This document shows, in pieces, positions 42,890 through 54,322 of a stretch of 64,000 bases of DNA. The translations under genes and the position numbers were made by a program. The notes under the pieces were generated by a model. It had not been told where the DNA came from. It searched no databases and saw nothing but the letters and a program-made list of their open reading frames with translations. The stretch is from Diploptera punctata (taxonomy: Eukaryota > Arthropoda > Insecta > Blattodea > Blaberidae), in assembly GCA_030220185.1 (NCBI GenBank), contig JASPKZ010007247.1, forward strand, positions 701,501 to 765,500, given 5' to 3'. Numbering within the stretch: position 1 is the stretch's first letter; each line of letters opens with the position of its first letter.

Positions 42890-43300
42890 TAGAAGGCATG
42901 TCAAGGTAGATTTCGGCAAGCCATGGTTGACAGTTTCCTTGTAAGGTATTATTAACTGTAAAATACATAACATATTACTTTCTCAACATGTATTTTGCAG
43001 TAATTCTAAGCTTAGTCTTTGGAAATTTGCAATGCATTAAGCTTATATAAAGTATACAACAAAAATACATTACTGACAAAAAATAAACGAAGTAATAATT
43101 GTACCCCTAATGATAACCAGGAAATATAACCGCGCAGTTTGTCTTGATAGCTGTTATTTATCGAAACACAAACGTAGAGATGGGTAGTTTCGTGCAGACA
43201 GAAAGGAGGACAGTCTAATGCATAACTAAAATAAGCATTATGCTTTTAGTTCTCGAAATCAACAAAGGTATTGAAGTTTTTGCCTTAGAAGTAAAACAAA
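42890..43300. other. no gene seen
   Basis: No coding pattern or matching repeat. Confidence 0.4.
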
Positions 43301-44227
43301 TCTTTATACATAAAAATGAGTGCAAGTCCGTCTGTCCGTCTATCTGTCCTTTAAGGACTCAAAAACTACTTGACCGATTTGAAAGTGTTTTTTTTTTCAT
43401 CATTTAGAGAATTTTTCTGGGACAATAAACGTAGATAACATATTACCCACGTAATATAAAACTCCAAGCCTACCAGCCAGCTGCTGGCTTCACATACACA
43501 TGTGTTAATCACAGAGGTGGACGATCATCTAGCCAGTATAGAGGTGACATGTGGTCAGCATATCGCATCCCCCAGCCATTATAGCTGCTTTTTTCAACCA
43601 GGAGTCGCTACTTATTGTAGCTACTCAAATGCCTCACGATGCTGGGTGGGCACTGGTCCCATACTGGCCGAAATTCCATGAGAAAAAATCTTCCACCATG
43701 GGAAATCGAACCAGCGCAAGTCCCGTAGCTTTGTGTCAAGGCTTCTTGCCTTAATCATTCGGCTACGGCGCGGGACACCCTAGTAATATAGGGCCGGAAA
43801 AAAAAAAGTCACGCTGCCTGAGCCATAACAAATACACCAAATTAATGTACACAGAATTGAATACCTCAAAAAATCTATTAAAAAAAGTCCGCGACACCAT
43901 AATGTGTATCTTTTACGGATAACTCACAATAATAATGTTTGTCTTTCAGTTCATTGATGCCAAGAAGATCGGGATGAGTAGACTCACGAGCAAGCGTATA
44001 CGTAGCAACGTACGGCGGTCATTCTTTTACGGATAATAACCTTTATTTTTTTATCTTTCAGCTTATTTACGCCAAGAAGATCGGGATAAGTAGATTCCCA
44101 GGCTACGTCGCTTAATCAGCACTGGTTATATAAAATAATTACGATACAAATTTATAATTATTTTCTTTTTATTTATTCAACTATACACAAAAACACATTT
44201 CATTAATTTAGGCTGGGTATTAGCTAG
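43301..44227 (+). mobile_element. Helitron carrying a SINE-4
   Basis: Starts TC (tctttatacataaaaatgag) right after A, and ends ggctgggtattagctag before T, fitting A|T insertion. Internal order: aaaactacttgaccgatttg, tgtacacagaattgaatacc, tcttttacggataac, gatcgggataagtagattcc, cgatacaaatttataatta. A SINE-4 lies at 43459-43782. No coding. Confidence 0.82.
43459..43782 (-). repeat. SINE-4, near full length
   Basis: Minus strand: head ggtgtcccgcgccgtagccg, B-box-like gcgctggttcgatttcccat, then ccagcatcgtgaggcatttg, caatggctgggggatg-type body, and tail to ccagcagctggctggtaggc. gtaatata at 43451-43458 and 43783-43790 is a likely 8-bp duplication. The plus frame 43551-43754 is a shadow of the SINE. 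Confidence 0.8.
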
Positions 44228-45329
44228 TACTAAATAAAACACATACTCGGGCAGATCACTTATTTGTTTTTAATAACACAATGCTATAGTTTTCATGAGA
44301 AAATGTACACATGTGAATAGGAGGCGTATAAAGTATTCTGTTAAATTTGTCGTGACATTTAAACCTACGCCTTTGCGTTTCACGTCACGCTCTGAAACTT
44401 GGCGCACAAATTTGCGAACTGCACGATAACATCGCAACCTTTGCTAAACGTATCAAGTGTACTTCCTTATACAACATTGTATTGCGCTCATCTTTATCGC
44501 TTATTTTAAAACAGTGAATCACTATTAAATACACAGGTTGATTCAGAATCCATACTATATACTTCTGTAGGTTCAAGAAAAGAATCAGTAGGCCATATAT
44601 AAAGTATTAATGGCTGAAATTTCTATTTTCTACATTTTTTTTAAGCTACATACTTGATTTTTTGTACACACATTGATGCCATAATAGCAATATTATATTA
44701 AAGTTTATCCTTCTAAGCTTAAAGGTTTTTGAGTTAAAATCCATTTTAAAATTTGCATATTAAAATTTTTAGTCCCATAATTTTTTAGTAAAATTTTTGA
44801 ATTGTTTTCTACACGACCACTGACTTATTTAGAACAACGCTATGCATTAACGTTTCTATATGATTATAATAAAGGAAGAATATATATATCCTCTGCATAT
44901 GATTTTTTTTTCTTTTTAAAATTACTACACATTTTATTTTTCATTTAAAAAACTATCAACGTTGTTTCAAAATCCATGCATGAAATTATTAACCATAGTG
45001 TGTGAGACATGCAGTTAAAATTTCGTGTATCTATCATTAAAATTGTCAATGCTATTTTGATTTGAATGTATTAAAATGCAATGAAAATAAAAGTGTGGAA
45101 AAGCCAATTTGAAAGTTTGCATGCAGTTAAATTAGAATGTAGCATACATGCCCTCCTACAGTCATTAGGGAGACTTACAAGTGTGCCATAGGACACTGAA
45201 ACCTCGCCAACTTATACTTTAAGGCACGTAGTATGTTTTAATGCAAAAAACAAAAATTGCTAAATTTGACCAAAAATATCGAAAATTTCACCCATCGCTC
45301 CCTTAATGAATCCATATATTGAGGTGCAC
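44228..45329. other. AT-rich, no gene seen
   Basis: No open frame with a recognisable domain. Parts (44640-45060) look repeat-like but have no partner in the window. Confidence 0.45.
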
Positions 45330-45894
45330 TGTTTCAGTGCTATAACGATTGTATGTTTACTACTTCAAACTTCACATTTCAAAATCTACATGGACAAGAT
45401 CGACATCATCTGAATACGTCTTATGTTTTGTTTTCTGTGCCCAGTCTGTGGACTCAGTATGGTGGCTTGTAAGTCCTTTGGTGAGTGTAAGTTCTACAAT
45501 TAGGTGTAGGATTGGAAGGTGTATCCAGACCATGTTCCTCCCCCGAACCCAGGTCCGTGGATAGACCGAAACTACGTCGATAAATTGTTCTCACTCCACC
45601 AACCGAACCTGAATTCAGACGGTTCCCAGTCCAGGCTATTCCCTTACGAGTGCAGAAGGGGCCGGCCCCGGAGTCTGTCCCTTCCTGTTTTAGGGACTTA
45701 TTATTCCCTCTTCAACCCTTGATATTATTTTTTGTCTAGGATTTCTTGTTTCCAAGGATTTTTGGGCGATTTCTGTTTTCAGTGTGATAGTCCCATTGGG
45801 AAATCCTGTGCGCGTATGCGTTGGCAAGGTCCAGTCGAAGGAAGCATGCAGGGCAGCACCACATATTTAAGATCTACAAGGAGAACAGGGGATA
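45330..45894. other. GC-richer stretch, unassigned
   Basis: Plus frames 45349-45564, 45519-45722 and 45732-46055 overlap. 45520-45720 is clearly richer in G/C than its surroundings. The deduced HVPPPNPGPWIDRNYVDKLF and the following residues match no family I know. It may be part of an LTR, an old element or exon debris. Confidence 0.3.
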
Positions 45895-47410
45895 TAATAT
45901 ATATATCTTCTTCCAATGGCGCTACAGCCCATAATGAGCCGGGCCTTCTTGATGCGAGACCACCATCTTCTCTATCCAGTGCTCTTTATGCCAGTTCCTT
46001 CAGTTCAGAATTTGATGATATTCTTCCTTCACTGAGTCCATCCATCTTTTCTTAGCTTTTCCTATTGGCCGCTTCCAATCTCCTCCGTCATCATTTTCTT
46101 AGGTATGCATTCCTTATCCATTTTTTTTAACGTGTCCGACCCATTGCATTTTATTTAATATCACAAGAGTTTATATGTCAGGTTCCTTAAAAAGGTCATA
46201 GATGTCATTATACCTCATTATCCATATTACATTCTCTTTTACTGGTCCATATATCCTCAAAAGGATATAGGCACATCGAAGACCGAATCTATTTTAATAA
46301 ATAGAGGTGTAAGACAAGGGTGTAGTTTATCACCTACCCTTTTTAATCTATATATTAATGACATCATCCAAAATTGGAAAAGTATTGTTAATATAGGTAT
46401 AAGAATGGACCGTTTTAAAATATTAAACGTTTTAATGTATGCTGACGATGTGGTTATTATTCAAGAAAATGAAAATAGTTTGCAGTACTCTTTACATCAA
46501 TTAAATCAGTTATTCCAAGAATATAATTTCAAAATATCAAAAGAAAAAACAAAAATAATGGCATTTTGGGGAAACGATCATATAAGATCAAAAATCATAA
46601 TAGACAACAAATCTCTGGAACGAGTAACACATTTTAATTATTTGGGTTGTAATTTTACTATAAACACAAAAACTGAAAGAGACATACATATGAAACTGTC
46701 GAAATTTCAAATGATATGCGGAACTATACATAAAACATTAAAGAATAAAACAAAAAAAAGATACTAGATTGAAGTTTTATAAAACATTGGCAGTTCCTGC
46801 ATTACTTTATGGGAGCGAAATTTGGGTAATGACCAAAAAATTGCAAAGTAGAATACAAAGCGCAGAAATGAACTTCCTTAGAAGAACAAAAGGCTGCACA
46901 AGATTGGATCGGATAAGGAATGAAGATATAAGAACAGAGTTAAATACATATCCATTGGATGAGAAAATCAGAGAATATAGAGAGAAATGGTTTACACATG
47001 GGAGCGAAACTTGGGTAATGACCAAAAAATTGCAAAGTAGAATACAAAGCGCAGAAATGAACTTCCTTAGAAGAACAAAAGGCTGCACAAGATTGGATCG
47101 GATAAGGAATGAAGATATAAGAACAAAGTTAAATACATATCCATTGGATGAGAAAATCAGAGAATATAGAGAGAAATGGTTTACACATGTGGAAAGAATG
47201 TATGTATCAAGATTACCAAGAGCAGCATTCAACTACAAGCCAAGAGGTTCAAGGAATGTAGGAAGGCCAGTGAAAAGATGGACAGAACAACTGTGAGGCG
47301 GAACAGGCAATTTGCCTAGCCCGTGAAGTGAAGAAGAAGATATATCCTCAAAATATTTATTTCAAAAGTGTTAATTAAATTCTCAGAGCTCTTTTCCATA
47401 GTCCAAGTGA
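45895..47410 (-). pseudogene. LINE-G tail fragment split by LINE-B
   Basis: Minus strand, two parts. 47410-47354 reads WTMEKSSENLINTFEINILR. 46248-45895 continues IYGPVKENVIWIMRYNDIYD, LFKEPDI, and with frame shifts MQWVGHVKK, RPIGKAKKRWMDSVKE, then atgggctgtagcgccattgg at the end. The LINE-B 46263-47339 lies between. Only the C-terminal region after the reverse transcriptase is present. Confidence 0.8.
46263..47339 (+). pseudogene. LINE-B with YADD box and internal duplication, 14-bp target duplication
   Basis: Starts inside the reverse transcriptase: RGVRQGCSLSPTLFNLYIND (motif B), NVLMYADDVVIIQENENSLQ (motif C), then ERVTHFNYLGCNF. A frame break at ~46766 is followed by the frame 46769-47296: ALLYGSEIWVMTKKLQSRIQ, NFLRRTKGCTRLDRIRNEDI, GSRNVGRPVKRWTEQL. 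Within that frame 46811-46999 and 47000-47188 are the same 189 bp (63 codons), in frame, with about two base differences. Target duplication atatatcctcaaaa at 46249-46262 and 47340-47353, exact. Tail gtgaagaagaagat. Confidence 0.92.
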
Positions 47411-47690
47411 TCAAATGACTGGTAGCTATGCTGGCGGTAGCGTAGCTTCTAGTAGGACGTCCCATGCTAGACAGGTCAAAGACGATGACCCAGACAAAAA
47501 GAGATACCTGGCCCTGGTCCTGCGGATTGGGGGTTGGTGTATGGGGTTGACATTCTCACATCCGTTAAAAAAATACATAGTTGAGAAGCTCATACAACAG
47601 CCTCGGAACAGTGAGATGGTGAACTATTTGTGAGAGAAGAAAAGGTTCACTTTGGACCGTAGTGCTACGATGATTATGATATATAATTGA
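47411..47690 (+). mobile_element. LINE 5' region-like repeat
   Basis: ctggcggtagcgtagcttct, aggacgtcccatgctagaca and gtcctgcggattgggggttg resemble the 5' untranslated start that I associate with W.GHV.RM-type LINEs. A second trace (tcctccggattgggggttgt) is at 59890. The frame 47415-47633 is open but not a known protein. Confidence 0.4.
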
Positions 47691-47974
47691 TTGTAAATTT
47701 GTTTCTTGAAAGTTCCTGAATTGCGTACACTCCTCTACTAATAATTATATTTAATTTTTGTATTTCGTGTGAATTTATATCTTGGTTTGAAGAGTTAAAT
47801 TGTTTGACAGCAAGGGAATGTTAATAAAACAACTGCAATTGTTTATGGTTGTCTGAATTACTGGCAGACATTTTAAATAGCAGTTTTAGACTGCAAATTA
47901 TTTACATACATGATTAATTGTGATATGGAGGAAGCGATGAATGCTGCGATTCATTTTCTGTTACCAACAAAGTC

Positions 47975-48027
<53 letters not shown>

Positions 48028-48160
48028 AGTACTAATTAAGGTAACATTTTTACGTTATTAATTAAGTTAATTACTTTTCTTCACTAGGGAAGTAAGTTGA
48101 GCAATTACATCCCGTTTTCAATGAAATCCCTAAAAACGGATTCATAATTAGGTCATTATT
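47691..48160. other. no gene; (TA)n at 47977-48024
   Basis: AT-rich; the only feature is a perfect (TA)n tract of about 23 units. Confidence 0.6.
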
Positions 48161-48164
48161 AGTG

Positions 48165-48790
48165 TAGGAAAGAACAATAGTATATTACGAAGCGAGGTTG
48201 GGAAGTGATTTTTACAGATGCGAGGAAAATGTTTAAAAACCGAGCGATAGCGAGGTTTTTAATTACCGAGATTCTGTAAAACACTTCACAAACGTGCATT
48301 GTACATTATTTTTTTGTGCGATGGTGTTTTCAAAATAATAAATAATAGTAAAATAATAACATCTTTGTTGGAAATATTATAAACAACTGATTAACGTTAA
48401 CAATGTGGACAATGTTTATTAGTTGAAACTACAGGAGGCCGTGGCATCAATTCAGTGATAAAATGGCGGCCAGCACATATTTATTGTTTTGTGTTGTTTC
48501 AAATAAAGTTAAGTTCATTTAAAATGCAGAGATTTGTTTCGTATAATGTATACATATATCAACACTACCTTTTGGATATTTTTTGTATATACATTGTATG
48601 TAGTATACATAGAGGGCAGTGGTTTTACTTCCCACAAGCGATTTGTAATATGTAATAATACAGTATAGTTATTTTATTACAGTATAGTTATTTAGGTTGA
48701 CAACCCCGAAACGTAGGAAGTTCAACTTTCTATCGCGGTTGTCATTACTGAAAGTACGACAAAATGCACTATCGCGCAAAAAATGTTTTA
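48165..48790. mobile_element. putative inverted-repeat element(s)
   Basis: tttttgtgcgatggtg at 48311 is roughly inverted as cactatcgcgcaaaaaa at 48768 (about 475 bp apart). Just upstream, 48180-48300 is partly self-complementary (gaagtgatttttacagatgc / attctgtaaaacacttc) and resembles the palindrome at 17970-18095. No coding. Confidence 0.45.
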
Positions 48791-48963
48791 ATGTAGATTA
48801 TTACGATGACAGAGGAACAGATGAAAGTCGTAATAATTTGATTTATTGTTAATTAGGAAATATTCATTTCAGGTGCTCATTTTTTTGTTTGATAACGAAC
48901 GAGGTTAGAAATGGGAACGTCAACAATCCATTCATAACAATATACTTAGTAAATTACATCATC

Positions 48964-49575
48964 TATATTTGAGAATTTTACACCACCACTTTTATAAGCA
49001 GTAATTAGTTTTCTTCCCTAGGGAAGGTGGATCATATTATAACATAATTACATTGTGAAAAGAAAAATTAATGTCTAAACCAGGATTCGAACCGTGGACC
49101 TCTACTTCTCCGTACTAATGTGCAGCCCACTACCATCATTCTAGACTTGGCACAAACATTAACAATTCTTTCCACATATACAAATCTATAATTCTCGTTT
49201 CGTCCGCTGCCAGGTAGGTGTCACTACCATCGCCAACGGCCGGCTTCGTTTAGAAGTATCGATATTTGAGAATTTTAGAACACCCTTTTATAAGCAGTAA
49301 ACGATGTTATTTAACGCTTTCCAATATTGTTATTTTAACACGGTTCCAATAATGGATCATATTATAATATTATAATGATATTGTGAAAAGAAAAATTAAT
49401 GTCTGAACCAGAAATGTAGTGGGCTGCACACTAGTAGGGAGAACTAGAGGTCCACTGTTCGATTCCTGGTTCAGACATTAATTTTCTTTCCACAATATCA
49501 TTATAATATGATCCATTATTCGAACTGTGTTAAAATAACATTATTGGAAAATGTTAAATTACATCGTCCTAGGCT
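48964..49575. repeat. diverged direct repeat with tRNA-like inverted unit
   Basis: gatatttgagaattttacac ... ttttataagcagtaa at 48966 recurs at 49262 (~298 bp apart). In the second unit ~100 bp (tttccaatattgttatttta, ggatcatattataatattat, aaaattaatgtctgaaccag) is inverted at 49471-49570, with a tRNA-like core between (gtagtgggctgcacactagt ... tgttcgattcctgg). In the first unit the tRNA-like part is on the minus strand (gattcgaaccgtgg). It looks like a SINE whose 3' part was copied in inverse orientation in front of it. Confidence 0.65.
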
Positions 49576-50673
49576 ATTTATTTCATATTTATGAACTGCA
49601 ACTACCGATATTTTCATTGCATTCTTAATTTTGTCATTAGAGGATTTCAATATGTAGTCATATTTTTTACTTCCCTGTTTAGTTCTTTATGAAATTCACA
49701 TAATAAAATTGGAGTTTTGAGGGAAAAGAAGTGAAAATCAATTTCTCGCCTTACTGAACACCAATTTCGTGCCGATTCACTCTAGCATCCAAACGTTAAT
49801 CCATAACTCATCATTTATATTTCCCATTACAATCAGCAAGTAACTATTTCCCTTTTAGGGACGTAGAAGATTGTTCCATCCGAGCGAACTGTCTCAGATG
49901 ATAGCGTACGAGTCCTGAATTTGGAGTTTAAAATCAGCTAATGAAATTTTCTAATATGCCATTTGTCATATGTTTTATTTTGTACTAATTATGTCGAATT
50001 TGATATGTTTACTTTGTTAAAATGATTGTATTCTCAGACTCTTTACCGCATGAAATTTTAGCCAACATAAAAGCTAAAATGTCGCGTGTATATGACTTAT
50101 TTTAACACAAATAATATTAACAACAATGTACAAGATGCAGCATAAGTCAGTTTACCGAACAAGCAAATACAAATTATTATATTTTTATAGACATGATATT
50201 TGACAAGATGTATTCCTAGTTAGCAAATTACGTCAAGCAGCAATGTTTGAGAATATATTCTGAAGGTCCCGTATTCAAACACCAGTTTTAACCAATCTGA
50301 GTTTTTCCCATGTGCAGTGATTAACTGGCTTACACCGCACTCTGTACATATCAACCCGGATCAGTAATTTCAGGCCCATTACCTTCACATAGGCGTTGCT
50401 TACTCTTAAAACAATTTCATGGCCTACGTTATACGTTACTATAAAGAGAAACCTTTCAAAGTACAGAAAACAGAATACATCACTTTTTTTTTTCCAAGGA
50501 AAAACTGAATGTCGCGCAACTCCGATAATTAACTTGACGTTACAAAAATTGTTGAATTTACTTAATAAGTTCTGCTCAATATAATATTTTAGTTAAAACC
50601 ATGTATTGATCTATTCTTTTCCAAAATCGGAAATAATTCAACAAACGATTTCAGTAGATCACCAAATACACCA
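49576..50673. other. no gene seen
   Basis: The 50396-50584 frame has no recognisable domain. Confidence 0.45.
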
Positions 50674-50686
50674 TTGCAAATAATAT

Positions 50687-51001
50687 GTTTTGTCTAATGC
50701 CACCAGGTTGTCTTTTATGACATTTCTGGCTTTCTCCTCTAGCATTAGCGGAATTGTAATGCATTTCTTAGGTTGCGGCACCTGTAAGGCGGAGTTACGT
50801 TACCCTGATGATGTGATGAGTGATAAATGACAATGAAGCACCAGGAAAGTTCTTAACCTAAAGTTAACCTAAATTCCAGACCATGGGCAACCACAGGAAT
50901 AATTCCCCTTAAGGAAAAATTCCCATGATTTTACCGGGAATCGAACCCGGGACCTCATGAACTGTTGTCAGAAACGCTAACCACTAGACCTGAGGCTGGT
51001 C
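50687..51001 (-). repeat. SINE-3, full length, exact 13-bp target duplication
   Basis: Minus strand: head cagcctcaggtctagtggtt, B-box cccgggttcgattcccggta, specific body gggaattattcctgtggttg and aatttaggttaactttaggt, then the tail module shared with SINE-2b. Flanked by ttgcaaataatat at 50674-50686 and 51002-51014. Confidence 0.9.
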
Positions 51002-51014
51002 TTGCAAATAATAT

Positions 51015-51530
51015 TTGATATGGCATACTAAATTGACGGCCCTAAAGTGAGCATCATAATAGAACACCCGAAATCTTATTTACACAGTTTCATTAATTAA
51101 ATTCAAGGTAAGAAATTTAACACAGTATAAAATAAAATAGGAGTAACATGCAAGGATGGAAGACTTTCGTGTATTCGTTGAAAAATTATGTCCTGGTCTA
51201 TGGATTTGAGCATAATCATTTCAACTTACACATAAAATATTTCCATCTAATATATCATATTCTAGGCTTATACATTACTATTATATAGATGTTTGCTGAT
51301 TTAATTTTAAGTGTGTTACTTTAAATTATACAGTAAATTTGGATTTACAAATTTATCAAAATATTGCCATCCAGCGAGTTGGTTAAAGCTCGTACTCGGA
51401 AGTACAGGGTTGAAACCTCGGTATCAAACAACCTTAGATTTTTCATGTATTTCCGAACTCGTCACTGCAAATGCTGGGTTGGAATTCATCACCAGAATCC
51501 TTTTGCCAGGACCACTATTTCATAACATAA
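51015..51530. other. no gene seen
   Basis: The frame 51311-51535 covers a stretch with tRNA-like hints (ggttaaagctcgtactcgga) but no clear head. Confidence 0.35.
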
Positions 51531-52162
51531 TCTAATATATAAGAATTCATTAATGTTTGTTCGTATTTAATGCGCTGCCATACCGTTCATCCGATTTTGA
51601 TGGGGCTTATTGCAAAATGTTCAGGAGTTTTCCGGGATAGTTATATCCTATAAGAGAGTTGTATTACTCAACCCCTTAACCCTTAAAAATCACCCATTGA
51701 GTAAAAAACGTGAGAAAAGTAGCTTTTTGGACGCTTAAACGTAAACCTTAACAAATACACGAAATTAATGTACACAGAATTGAAGGTCTCAAAAAAACTC
51801 TACAAAAAAGTCGGCGACAGCATATGCTTATCTTTTACGGATAACTCACAATAACCATTCTTGTCTCTCATTGATGCCAAGAAGATAGGGATAAGTAGAT
51901 TCCCGGCCAAGCGTAGCAGCGCACGGCGGGTATTCCTTTTACGGATAACTCATAATAAGAATTTTGTCTTTCTGCTCATTTATGCCATGAAGATCGGGAT
52001 AAGTAGATTCCCGGGTGACAAAAGATAATCAACACGAGGTATCTTAAAATAATTACGATATAAATTTATAATTATTTTTCTATTTACTTATTCATCTGAA
52101 CTTACGCGTAAAAACACATTTCATTTATTTAGGCGCGGCAGCGCACGCCGGGTAACAACTAG
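51531..52162 (+). mobile_element. Helitron, complete non-autonomous, 632 bp
   Basis: Begins TCTAATATATAAGAATTCAT directly after A and ends GCGCACGCCGGGTAACAACTAG before T, i.e. TC...CTAG inserted between A and T. A hairpin GCGC-GGCA-GCGC at ~52133-52144 lies just before the 3' end. All three are standard Helitron signs. It serves as the reference for the copies at 5854, 13245, 23910, 32830 and 43301. No Rep/helicase frame. Confidence 0.87.
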
Positions 52163-52384
52163 TTACTATTAAATCACATATTACAAACACAATAGTAGAA
52201 ATACACAGCCTGGTGAATGTGCCTAAATAAAGTGCGGAAACAAAACTGTGTTATTGCGTTTTCTGTAGAAGTTTACTAATTCAATTGCAAATGGTATTAC
52301 TTTAGTTTATACAAAAATTTTAGATTTATAAATTTACCAAAATATTTCCCAGATAGGTAATTTATTTTGTTTCATTTATGAATA
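52163..52384. other. no gene seen
   Basis: AT-rich spacer. Confidence 0.4.
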
Positions 52385-54322
52385 ATTGTAAAGAAAAGAG
52401 AGCAAGCAAAAAATGAAATGGTTACATGAGCCAAATAAGGTAAATTTGGAGCAATTGGGTAGTGTTAGACGGGAAACCATGAGGATACTAAAGAGTAAAA
52501 AGAGGGAATATATGAGAGAGACGATTGATGATCTTGAAATGAATGCCAAAAATAGAACATTAGAGAATTATATCTGAGAATTAGGATAGAGAAGAAAGGG
52601 TTTCAGGCTAGAACAAACATAATTCGGAATGAAATTGGGGATATGATGGCAGATTCCAGAAGTATATTAAATAGATGGAAAAGTTACTTTAATCAACTAT
52701 TAAATGTACATACAGAACAGGATAAAGAAGAGAATAATTTACAGACAGCAGAAATGCTAATTGTAGAACCAAGTGCATTAGAGGTTGAAATGGCGATAGA
52801 AAAATGAAGCTGTATAAAGCATCAGGTTCAGATGAGATCCCAGCAGAATTGATAAAATCAGGGGGAGAAAACTTTATAGACAAGATACGCCAGTTGCTTA
52901 ATATGATTTGGGAAAAAGAAGCTCTTCCAGGTGAATGGAAAGAATCGAAAATCGTACCAATTTATAAGAAAGGAAATAAATCTGATTGCAACAACTATAG
53001 GGACATCTCATTACTTTCAACTTCGTACAAAATTCTAACAAATATATTAGTAAGCAGACTTACTCCTTATATTGATGACATTCTAGGAGATTCATCAATG
53101 TGGATTTAGAAGAAACAGGTCTACAGCAGATCAGATTTTTAGATTAAGACAGATTTTAGAAAATAAATGGGAATATAATGGTACTGTACATCAACTATAC
53201 GTAGACTTCAGAAAGGCATACAATTCAATTAAGAGGGAGAAGTTATATAGTATCCTGCTAGAGTTCGGAATTCCTAAAAAGTTACTTAAACTTATACGAA
53301 TGTGTCTAAATGGCACAAAGAGTAGGGTGCGTGTTGGCAAACAGTTTTCGGACACTTTTGAAATCCAGAATGGGTTGAAGCAGGATATGCACTATCTCTT
53401 CTACTATTTAATTTTGTACTAGAGCATACCATCAAATTTTTAGAGGATGAGGAAAGCCTACAACTCAATGGTATTAATAAGCTGTTAGTTTATGCTGATG
53501 ATGTAATACTAATGGGAGGTAGAGAGGAGATACTAAAGGCCAACACGCACACACTACTGAGTAACACTAAGAAATTGGGTCTGGAAGTAAATATCAATAA
53601 AACTAAATATATGGTTACACATAGAAATACATTATATCATGGAAATGGACAGCTAATGACAAACGAGGGAAATTTTGAGGAAGTGGCTGAATTCAAATAC
53701 CTAGGAACAATAATCACAAACAGGAATGAGATGCACAAGGAAATTAAACATAGGCTCAATTCTAGAAATGTGTGTTATTATGCATTACAGAGACTTTTGA
53801 CTTCCCAACTCCTTTCAAATAAACATTAAGCTGAAAATATGTAAAACTATTATTGTACCAGTTATATTATATGGATGCGAAACATGGACTCTTACTTTAA
53901 GGGAAGAAAGGAGATTTACGAGTATTTGAGAATAAAGTTCTTAGGAAAATGTTTGGACCAAAGAGAGATGAACAGACAGGTGAATTGAGAATACTGAAAA
54001 ACAATGAATTACATGTTCTTTATAGGAAGTCAGATATAATGAGAACAGTTAAGTCTCGTAGACTGCGATGGACAGGACATGTGGCACGAATGGGAAATGG
54101 AAGACATGCATGGAAGCTTCTTATAGGAAAACCAGAGGAAAACTGGAAAATGTCCAGTTGGTAGACCAAGAATGACGTGGGAGAATAACATTAACTATGA
54201 TTGGAGGGAAGTAGATTATACAGGGGATGATTGGAAAACATTGGCTCAAGATAGGGATGTATTGAGAGCTTATGTCCGCGCAGCCATGAACCTACGGGTT
54301 CGATAGTGCCAGTGAGTTAAGT
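52385..54322 (+). pseudogene. LINE-A, longest copy (full reverse transcriptase region)
   Basis: Readable in order, with frame changes: KREYMRETIDDLEMNAKNR; ASGSDEIPAELIKSGGENF (52804 frame); WKESKIVPIYKKGNKSDCNN and YRDISLLSTSYKILTNILVS; CGFRRNRSTADQIFRLRQIL; LYVDFRKAYNSIKREKLYSI (motif A; the second conserved acidic position reads Asn); NGLKQ..ALSPLLFNFVLE (motif B, damaged); KLLVYADDVILMGGREEILK (motif C); NEGNFEEVAEFKYLGTIITN; LNSRNVCYYALQRLLTSQLL; then, after breaks, FGPKRDEQTGE, RRLRWTGHVARMGNGRHAWK and GRPRMTWENNINYDWREVDY. It ends at gatagtgccagtgagttaa, where an LTR element begins. At least six stops or frameshifts. No endonuclease domain is seen; the 5' end is truncated. Confidence 0.92.

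Noticed and set aside
45519..45722. 2A-like NPGP motif
   Set aside because: The residues before NPGP (DHVPPP) do not fit the D-x-E-x-NPGP 2A consensus.
46807..47232. 141-codon minus frame with internal repeat
   Set aside because: Shadow of the duplicated LINE-B frame on the plus strand.
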